Source: Psychrobacillus sp042944905 | GTDB lineage: Bacteria > Bacillota > Bacilli > Bacillales_A > Planococcaceae | Direction of reading: 5' to 3' | NCBI RefSeq assembly: GCF_042944905.1 | Contig: NZ_CP168496.1 | Coordinates: 3,534,001-3,598,000, forward strand | Length of the DNA: 64,000 nucleotides | Program-made: the position numbers and the translations under genes | Shown here: piece after piece, positions 58,564 through 64,000 of the stretch | Layout of the letters: every line of letters starts with the position of its first letter | Numbering within the stretch: position 1 is the first letter of the stretch | The notes under the pieces: generated by a model | What the model was told of the DNA's origin: nothing | Seen by the model: only the letters and a program-made list of their open reading frames with translations | The model's database searches: none

Positions 58564-59865
58564 TTATTTTCTTCCTATTCGCTTTGCCAATTGCTGTAAA
58601 GGATCCCAAACTCCGTTGAATGGTGGTGCATAGGCAAGATCTAAATCTAATAAATCAGTTACCGCCATTTGATGATAAAGTGCCGTAGCCAACACATCAA
58701 TTCGTTTATCTACTCCATTTCCACCTATGATTTGACCTCCTAGTAGTGATTGATTGTCTTTTCGATAGAGTAATTTTATGTGCATCTTCTCCTTTTCAGG
58801 GAAATAACCCGCAATATCGGTTGCTTGCTGCATATATGTTTCGTACTGAATACCTAACTGCTCCACTTCTTTTTCAGAAAGCCCAGTTTTACCAAGGGAT
58901 AAATCAAAAAATTGCATAATGGAAGTTCCAACAATCCCTTTGAATTCTTCTCTTACATTTCCCATCATATTGAGTCCAGCCAAACGACCTTGCTTGTTAG
59001 CTGTAGTACCAAGAGGAATGTAATCATCTTTTTGTTTGATTCGATGAAAATGTGTAGCACAATCTCCTGCTGCATAAATATTTTCCACATTTGTTTCTAA
59101 ATGAGCATTAACAATAATTGCTCCATTAGGGAGCGTACTAATTCCAGTGTCCTTCAAAAATTCTGTCGTCGGTTTTACACCTATTGCTATTAACACTAAA
59201 TCGGTTTGGTAGCTTCCTTTGTTCGTTATGACCGATTCGACTCTTTTCCCACCAGAAAACGATTTTACTTCTTCGTTCAAGATTACTTCCACATGCTGGT
59301 CAGCAGCTTCTTTGTGAATAAAAGTTGCCATGTCTTTATCAAAAATGCTCGCTAATTGATCTCCGCGTTGAATAATACGCACTTTTTTTCCGAGTGCCAC
59401 AAAGTTCTCCGCCATTTCTAGTCCAATATAACCTCCACCGATAATCGTCACCTGTTGCACATTTTCTAAATCAGCTATAATCGCTTCTGTATTAGGTATT
59501 GTTTTAATCGTATGAATTCCAGCTAAATTACTTCCATCCCATTTAGGAATTACTGGACTAGCTCCTGTAGCTATAAGTAGTCGATCATAGTTTACTTCAA
59601 ATGTATCTTTTGTTTGCAAGATGTTTCCCAATACTGTTTTATTTGCTACATCAATATTTGTTACTTCATATCCCGTCTTTGCGTCTATTCCATATTTACT
59701 TCGAAATGTTTCGACACTTCTTGCAATAACATCCTCAGAAGATGGAACATGTTTTCCAACTACATAAGGTAAACCACATTGTCCATATGAATATATATGT
59801 CCTCTTTCAAGTGTAGTAATTTGAGCAGTTGGTTCCTTTCGAACAATTTCCATTGCCGCACTCAT
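58564..59865 (-). CDS. CoA-disulfide reductase-like flavoprotein, N-terminus damaged
   Basis: 433 residues from ATG 59865. It starts at MSAAMEIVRKEP, so the first beta strand and FAD GxGxxG loop are missing. Present are SYGQCGLPYVVG (redox Cys), the NAD site VTIIGGGYIGLEMAENF and the FAD contact VENIYAAGDCATHFH. The dimer domain is intact to the end (YAPPFNGVWDPLQQLAKRIGRK). Upstream, in frame, KLIGRAIYAAG precedes the ATG, then TAG at 59899-59901, then a possible MGIVIV strand. Family members reduce CoA disulfide, NADH/O2 or polysulfide. Activity of this copy is doubtful. Confidence 0.75.
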   Translation of the reverse strand: MSAAMEIVRKEPTAQITTLERGHIYSYGQCGLPYVVGKHVPSSEDVIARSVETFRSKYGIDAKTGYEVTNIDVANKTVLGNILQTKDTFEVNYDRLLIATGASPVIPKWDGSNLAGIHTIKTIPNTEAIIADLENVQQVTIIGGGYIGLEMAENFVALGKKVRIIQRGDQLASIFDKDMATFIHKEAADQHVEVILNEEVKSFSGGKRVESVITNKGSYQTDLVLIAIGVKPTTEFLKDTGISTLPNGAIIVNAHLETNVENIYAAGDCATHFHRIKQKDDYIPLGTTANKQGRLAGLNMMGNVREEFKGIVGTSIMQFFDLSLGKTGLSEKEVEQLGIQYETYMQQATDIAGYFPEKEKMHIKLLYRKDNQSLLGGQIIGGNGVDKRIDVLATALYHQMAVTDLLDLDLAYAPPFNGVWDPLQQLAKRIGRK

Positions 59866-59992
59866 TCCTGCCGCATAAATAGCCCTCCCTATGAGTTTCT
59901 ACCTTACTATTACTATACCCATAATTATTATTTTGAACTTAAAGATTCTTTATGCATACAACGAATGATAATACGACTGAAATAACCTTCTC

Positions 59993-60306
59993 TCAATTGT
60001 TATTCATTTTACTCTCTAAAAAGGTAAGTTCCTCCTCAATCAATTTGGTATCCAACCGTTCAAATAATGGCGAAACAAATGATAATGTGTAGCTTTTCTT
60101 TCGGATTACTTTCCAACTAAATCTATCAAGATTCAACATTTCCTTTACTGTTGCACTAGAGAATGGAAGAAATGGTTCTAATATTCGGGAGACGTTTGCA
60201 ATGATGAAAACACAAGTAAAGAGAGTATTATCACACGAATCTTTGTCTTCGTTAATTTGTTTCCATGGTTGCTCATCAAAGTATTTATTTTGCCATCTCC
60301 TTTTAA
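59993..60306 (-). pseudogene. Methionyl-tRNA synthetase, C-terminal remnant
   Basis: The open frame, without a start codon, reads RRWQNKYFDEQPWKQINEDK, then DSCDNTLFTCVFIIANVSRI, LEPFLPFSSATVKEMLNLDR and ends LIEEELTFLESKMNNN. This is the end of the MetRS anticodon-binding domain (KYFDExxPWK). The catalytic domain is absent. In-frame TAA closes the frame on the 5' side; AAAAGGAGATGGCAAAATAA there yields only a 3-codon ORF. A T-box lies just upstream. Confidence 0.75.
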
Positions 60307-60309
60307 AAT

Positions 60310-60560
60310 TTTAAATTAAATACAAAAAACCTCTTCCTAAAAAAGGACGAGGTTAAACCCGTGGTACCACCTAAATTTATAAACAACTTCCGCTGCTTAC
60401 CTTAGTGAGTATCCAAAATAATACTCCGGCCTTTATAACAAGTGCCGATTCTTGTCGTAGCTTACTAGTATTAATACGTTCAGTACTAAGCTCAAAGGCC
60501 ATTTTCAACCAAGTAAACAGGTTAATCTCTATCTAAAAGTAATAATTTCGCTAAATACAA
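60310..60560 (-). promoter_or_regulatory. T-box riboswitch in front of the MetRS remnant
   Basis: Minus strand T-box AGGTGGTACCACGGG, then a terminator with AACCTCGTCCT and AGGAAGAGGTT arms around TTTTTT and a T run. The UGGU of the T-box fits a tRNA with A73, as tRNAMet. I could not fix the specifier codon by eye. It now controls no intact synthetase. Confidence 0.8.
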
Positions 60561-60596
60561 AACCGGATGAAGAAACCCACTCTTCATCCGGTAAAA
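60560..60596 (-). terminator. Terminator of the fabI operon
   Basis: ACCGGATGAAGA and TCTTCATCCGGT pair around GTGGGTT on the minus strand, followed by TTTTG. Directly after the alpha-CTD-like gene. Confidence 0.85.
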
Positions 60597-60597
60597 T

Positions 60598-60804
60598 TTA
60601 TTTTTTTAGAGCAAATGATAATCCTTTTTCCGCAAGAGCGATTTGAATCCGGTTCATACCGTTTTTCCCAATTCCGTGAAGCTCCATTATCTCCGCTTCC
60701 GTAAACTTGGACAATTGTTCCAAATTCTCAATTCCTATCGCTGCAATTGCACGTTGCCCTGGCTTTGCAAGTATTTTTTGAAAATCATTTTTAGTCATCA
60801 TCAT
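60598..60804 (-). CDS. Small helix-hairpin-helix protein resembling RNA polymerase alpha-CTD
   Basis: 68 residues from the first of three consecutive ATGs (GAGGAG 5 bases upstream; the second ATG is equally possible). LAKPGQRAIAAIGIENLEQL, then SKFTEAEIMELHGIGKNGMNRIQIALAEKGLSF matches the alpha-CTD fold pattern (LxxLGIxxxxxL ... LxxLxGxGxxxxxxIxxxLxxxG). Probably binds DNA or a protein partner; function unknown. 20 bases after fabI and before the shared terminator, so co-transcribed. Confidence 0.75.
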   Translation of the reverse strand: MMMTKNDFQKILAKPGQRAIAAIGIENLEQLSKFTEAEIMELHGIGKNGMNRIQIALAEKGLSFALKK

Positions 60805-60824
60805 ACACTCTCCTCGTTTTGAGG

Positions 60825-61604
60825 TTAACCCATAATATTATATCCAGAATCTACGTAAACGATTTCTCCTGTTACACCTCTAGATAAATTACTTAACAGT
60901 GCAACTGTCATATCCCCTACTTCTTCTGCTGTAACATTGCGTTTTAAAGGAGATGTTTCTTCAATTTTATGCAAAATAGTGTTAAAAGAAGAAATTCCTT
61001 TTGCCGCAAGTGTACGAACAGCTCCAGCAGAAACAGCATTCACACGAATATTATTTTTCCCAAGGTCTAACGCCAAGTATTTAACCGAAGCTTCTAATGA
61101 CGCTTTTGCAATACCCATTACGTTATATCCTTCCAAGACGCGCTCTGCTCCTAAATAAGTCATCGTAACAATAGAACCGCCTTCCGTCATGAAAGGTGCT
61201 GCTTCTCGAGATGCAGCAATAAGTGAGTACGCACTCGTATCTTGCGCAAACGCATAACCTTCTCTAGAAGTATTAATAAAATCGTTCTTTAAATCTTCCG
61301 CATTTGCAAAGGCAACTGAGTGGACAACCCCGTGGATTATTCCTACTTCTTTTCCAATCAATTCGAAGGCAGATTTCATGCTTTCATCACTATTAACATC
61401 ACATTCAACTACTAGTCTCGCTTCTAAATTATTATCGTTTAAAGCTTTTTCAATTTTACTTAAAGAACGTTCTTTACGATACGTGAAAATGACGTTTGCT
61501 CCTACTTCAAATAGTGATTTAGCCACTCCCCATGCAAGACTTCGTTCATTTGCAACACCCATTACGACTATATTTTTATCTTTTAATTGAATTAAATCTT
61601 TCAT
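60825..61604 (-). CDS. fabI: Enoyl-[acyl-carrier-protein] reductase (NADH/NADPH)
   Basis: 259 residues. SDR-type FabI: NIVVMGVANERSLAWGVAKSL (cofactor site, about 11-31), Tyr150 and the catalytic YxxMxxxK pair Tyr160/Lys167 in VLEGYNVMGIAKASLEASVKYLA. Last reduction step of each fatty-acid elongation round; target of triclosan. GGGAGG precedes ATG. A FapR-type box covers the promoter. Confidence 0.95.
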   Translation of the reverse strand: MKDLIQLKDKNIVVMGVANERSLAWGVAKSLFEVGANVIFTYRKERSLSKIEKALNDNNLEARLVVECDVNSDESMKSAFELIGKEVGIIHGVVHSVAFANAEDLKNDFINTSREGYAFAQDTSAYSLIAASREAAPFMTEGGSIVTMTYLGAERVLEGYNVMGIAKASLEASVKYLALDLGKNNIRVNAVSAGAVRTLAAKGISSFNTILHKIEETSPLKRNVTAEEVGDMTVALLSNLSRGVTGEIVYVDSGYNIMG

Positions 61605-61645
61605 ATGAACCTCCCATTTATTATGGCAATATACTATACCTATTA

Positions 61646-61662
61646 TTAGTACCTGTTACTAA
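61646..61662. promoter_or_regulatory. FapR-binding site in the fabI promoter
   Basis: TTAGTACCTGTTACTAA is an almost perfect FapR-type palindrome. It overlaps the -35 and spacer region in front of a minus-strand TATAGT (61638-61633), so malonyl-CoA-responsive repression by FapR is expected. Confidence 0.85.
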
Positions 61663-61799
61663 TTTCATTTTATCATATTTCCTTCTTTTTGTACTATCCT
61701 CTATCCTATTTTCATTTTAATTACCCGTTTAAATATGATGTTCTTCTGCTAAACAATTGAGTAGATATTAAGTCAATCAGATGACAGGACAAATATAAA

Positions 61800-61872
61800 T
61801 TGACAAATGAACCCGCCTACAATATTCTAAATACTAATTAGAGAAAACGTTTTCGTAAAACGTTTTCTCTAA
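61800..61872 (+). promoter_or_regulatory. Promoter and 35-bp dyad operator of the LacI-type regulator operon
   Basis: TTGACA (61800-61805), 17 bases, TATTCT (61823-61828). Directly downstream, TTAGAGAAAACGTTTT (61838-61853) and AAAACGTTTTCTCTAA (61857-61872) are exact inverted repeats around CGT. Each arm contains its own palindrome AAAACGTTTT, so two regulator dimers may bind. Confidence 0.8.
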
Positions 61873-61895
61873 CTAAAGGAATAGGTGATACAGAT

Positions 61896-62900
61896 ATGGG
61901 AAGATTAACAATTAAGGATATCGCAAGAGAAGCAAGTGTTTCAATTACTACTGTTTCTAGAGTATTAAATAATAAAGCAGAAGGGATGTCCAAAGAAACA
62001 CGTGAAAAAGTTTTGCGGGTAATGGAAGAGTTAAATTACCAACCAAATAAGTTAGCACGTGGTCTCGTGACAAAGCGTTCCAATATGCTTGGTTTAATCG
62101 TCCCAAATATCTCCAATCCTTTTTTCCCAGAGCTTTGTAGAGGTGCTGAAGATGAGGCAAATCAAAGAAACTACAGCCTCATTATTTGCAATTCAGATGA
62201 TCAATCCCAAAAAGAAGAAAACTATTTACGATTGTTACAAGAACAACAAGTTGATGGGATTTTACTTTCAAGTAAGAACCGGCTATCTCAAACTAGCAAA
62301 GATCGATTGGAGAGTGGAAAGATACCCTATGTATTATTTGATCGTGGTGGTGAAGCAAGTAACCACTCTGGTGTTTTTTTAGACAACGAAAAAGGAGGGT
62401 ATATTGCTGGAAAGCATTTAACTAACTTAGGTCACACTAAAATTGCATGTATGACTGGACCATTAGAAATTCTGAATGCACAACAACGTCTTTCTGGATT
62501 TCAACGCGCCTTAACAGAAGCTTCTATAGAACTTCCAAAGTCATTTATCTTAGTTGGTGACTTTCAAATGGAAGTAGCTTATCTAATAGCCAAGAATTTT
62601 CTACAGCATAACTCCGTGACTGCAATATTTGCCAGCAATGATTTAATGGCATGTGGCATTTATCAGGCCGCTCATGAACTAGGAATCCAGATTCCGGAAC
62701 AACTATCCATCATCGGTTTTGATGATATTCCTTTAGTAACTGCTTTAATCCCAAAACTAACTACCGTTAGACAAGATACATATGAAATGGGAAGAAAAGC
62801 AATCGAACTCCTCCTAAATGAAATTGAAAACAATTTATCTGAAGGAGTAGTTTTTGAACCTGCTTTAATCATTAGAGAAAGTACGAAAAAAATAAAATGA
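61896..62900 (+). CDS. LacI-family transcriptional regulator (RbsR-like)
   Basis: 334 residues. HTH LTIKDIAREASVSITTVSRVLNNKAEGMSKETREKV (about 4-39), hinge YQPNKLARGL, then periplasmic-binding-protein-like domain (SNMLGLIVPNISNPFFPEL ... IIGFDDIPLVTALIPKLTTVRQ). First gene of an operon with nucleoside hydrolase and ribokinase, so ribose or a nucleoside-derived sugar is the likely ligand. Negative autoregulation through the 35-bp dyad just upstream. AAAGGA precedes ATG. Confidence 0.9.
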   Translation: MGRLTIKDIAREASVSITTVSRVLNNKAEGMSKETREKVLRVMEELNYQPNKLARGLVTKRSNMLGLIVPNISNPFFPELCRGAEDEANQRNYSLIICNSDDQSQKEENYLRLLQEQQVDGILLSSKNRLSQTSKDRLESGKIPYVLFDRGGEASNHSGVFLDNEKGGYIAGKHLTNLGHTKIACMTGPLEILNAQQRLSGFQRALTEASIELPKSFILVGDFQMEVAYLIAKNFLQHNSVTAIFASNDLMACGIYQAAHELGIQIPEQLSIIGFDDIPLVTALIPKLTTVRQDTYEMGRKAIELLLNEIENNLSEGVVFEPALIIRESTKKIK

Positions 62901-62911
62901 GGTGTGACGAA

Positions 62912-63868
62912 ATGACTATCCCTGTAATTATTGATTGTGACCCTGGTATTGATGACGTAATGGCACTAACGCTTGCTTTTGCAAATCCGGAATTAGATAT
63001 TAAGTTAATCACAACAGAACCAGGAAACCAAACGCAAGAAAAAACGATTTATAATGCACTCGCTTTTACTAGTTATATGAAAAAAAATATCGAAGTTGCT
63101 AAAGGATTAGATAAGCCATTTTTCCGCAAACTTGAAATTGCAGATGACGTTCATGGTGATAATGGACTTGGTGATGTTCAATTTCCTGAGCCTACTCTCC
63201 AGTTAAGTAATCGAACAGCAGTTGAAGCGATGAAAGAAACACTATTATCTAGTGATGAGCAAATAATTCTCATCGCAACTGGACCACTTACAAACGTAGG
63301 TGCTCTTCTATTAGCACATCCAGAAGTAAAATCGAAAATTAAATACATTTCTTATATGGGGGGCGCCGCTGTTGGTGGAAATATGACTCCAACTGCAGAG
63401 TTTAATGTATACGTCGATCCTCATGCAGCGGATGTTGTCTTTCGTTCCGGAGTTCCTATTGTAATGAGTGGACTTGATGTGACTCATAAAGCTTACGTTA
63501 CAATAGAAGAATTAGATGAAATTGAAGCAATAGGATCTGAATTTGCACTTAAGGTAGCCACAATGCTTCGCTTTTACATCCATACTGCAAAACAAACAGC
63601 TTTCCATACCCCTAATTTTGAAGGTCAGATTCGTTTACATGATTTGTGCGCAGTATCTTACGTATTAACGCCTGAGCTATTTGACGGGGATGACTGCTAT
63701 GTGGCAGTAGAACTAGAAGGAAGACTTACAGCTGGAACAACGGTTGTAGATTATTCTCAACGAACTGGGCTTCCGCATAATGTAAAAGTATTGCATACGA
63801 TTCATAGAGAGAAGTTTCTCGAGCAATTTCTGAACGCCGTTAAAATAATGAGTCAACAAATCGGATAA
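62912..63868 (+). CDS. Nucleoside hydrolase (inosine/uridine-preferring type)
   Basis: 318 residues from ATG 62912, 7 bases after GAGGTG; an ATG at 62897 overlaps the regulator stop. Ca2+-binding DCDPGIDDVMAL (about 7-18), VHGDNGLGDVQFPEP, ILIATGPLTNVGALLLAHPEV, YISYMGGAAVGGNMTPTAEFNVYVDPHAA and late HDLCAVSYVL. Cleaves N-glycosidic bonds of nucleosides to base and ribose; the neighbouring ribokinase would phosphorylate the ribose. Confidence 0.92.
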   Translation: MTIPVIIDCDPGIDDVMALTLAFANPELDIKLITTEPGNQTQEKTIYNALAFTSYMKKNIEVAKGLDKPFFRKLEIADDVHGDNGLGDVQFPEPTLQLSNRTAVEAMKETLLSSDEQIILIATGPLTNVGALLLAHPEVKSKIKYISYMGGAAVGGNMTPTAEFNVYVDPHAADVVFRSGVPIVMSGLDVTHKAYVTIEELDEIEAIGSEFALKVATMLRFYIHTAKQTAFHTPNFEGQIRLHDLCAVSYVLTPELFDGDDCYVAVELEGRLTAGTTVVDYSQRTGLPHNVKVLHTIHREKFLEQFLNAVKIMSQQIG

Positions 63869-63921
63869 AAAATATATTAAACCTCTTGCAATAGCTCAAA
63901 TGGAAAGGGGCAAAATAATTC

Positions 63922-64000
63922 ATGAATATAGCGGTCGTAGGGAGCATCAATATGGATCTTGTATATCGAGTTCCCCATATTGTAAAAGCAGGGGAAACAT
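63922..64000 (+). CDS. rbsK: Ribokinase (N-terminal fragment)
   Basis: The first 26 codons are in the window: MNIAVVGSINMDLVYRVPHI then VKAGET, the PfkB-type N-terminus of ribokinase. AAAGGGG lies upstream. The frame runs off the edge. Completes the regulator-hydrolase-kinase salvage operon. Confidence 0.85.
   Translation, partial: MNIAVVGSINMDLVYRVPHIVKAGET

Noticed and set aside
61841..61870. cre sites for CcpA at the LacI-type operator
   Set aside because: AAAACGTTTT arms resemble cre, but the perfect 35-bp dyad next to a LacI-family gene is better explained as that regulator's own operator.

Overview
The window is low-GC, densely packed DNA with strong Shine-Dalgarno sequences, T-box leaders and CcpA-, CodY-, Fur- and FapR-type operator sequences. 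It looks like the chromosome of a Bacillales species, most likely in the Planococcaceae (Psychrobacillus/Lysinibacillus-like): many products resemble Bacillus subtilis proteins (YeeI, YhaQ/YhaP, VmlR, AdaA), and lysine can be made with a meso-diaminopimelate dehydrogenase. This placement is inference from gene content. No rRNA, tRNA, CRISPR array or prophage was seen. The only mobile element recognised is one IS4-family insertion at about 53.9-55.3 kb.

Layout. 0-12 kb: end of a phosphate transporter, pentapeptide-repeat protein, MMPL exporter, esterase, NorA-like exporter, DUF421 protein, dipeptidase operon with an unlisted 30-residue membrane peptide, ddh, DinB, GIY-YIG, a ferredoxin-NADP reductase behind a Fur-box-like palindrome, DCC and DksA/TraR proteins. 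12-24 kb: HD hydrolase, a GntR regulator and brnQ sharing a DNA motif, fosmidomycin-type exporter, second DUF421 protein, a DUF4309-GH3 fusion, cupin/phosphatase pair, Mta-like MerR regulator with a 19-bp-spacer promoter, NUDIX, ATL, and a PadR/HAAS-TDNGR operon. 24-30 kb: aroD and an alkylation-repair cluster (adaA-ogt-GNAT, divergent alkA), then a secreted stalk-domain protein with an internal duplication. 30-38 kb: YhaQP exporter, a TRAP-TAXI transporter whose receptor gene is circularly permuted, and vmlR behind an attenuator-like leader. This stretch also carries a family of 47-bp palindromes with a GGTGCC-N-GGCACC core.

38-53 kb: lipoprotein, a DUF5412 gene broken by a stop codon, a glycosyltransferase/NUDIX operon, a 12-copy tandem repeat, yeeI, a BCCT transporter plus CocE/NonD hydrolase operon opposite a TetR gene, a MarR gene with a truncated SRPBCC partner, DUF2339, AraC-GyrI, VOC and VanZ. 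53-61 kb: IS4 element, nucleotidyltransferase/GNAT pair, an editing-domain-less threonyl-tRNA synthetase behind two tandem T-boxes, a CoA-disulfide-reductase-like gene with a damaged N-terminus, and a methionyl-tRNA synthetase C-terminal fragment still downstream of a T-box. 61-64 kb: fabI with a FapR box, then a LacI regulator-nucleoside hydrolase-ribokinase operon that runs off the window.

The most unusual item is the TRAP-TAXI receptor at 33210-34208. Its signal peptide is followed by the second lobe and then the first lobe, with the break at the lobe junction and total length preserved. Other notable items are the short ThrRS with duplicated T-boxes, the palindrome family, the vmlR leader and several genes caught in decay.
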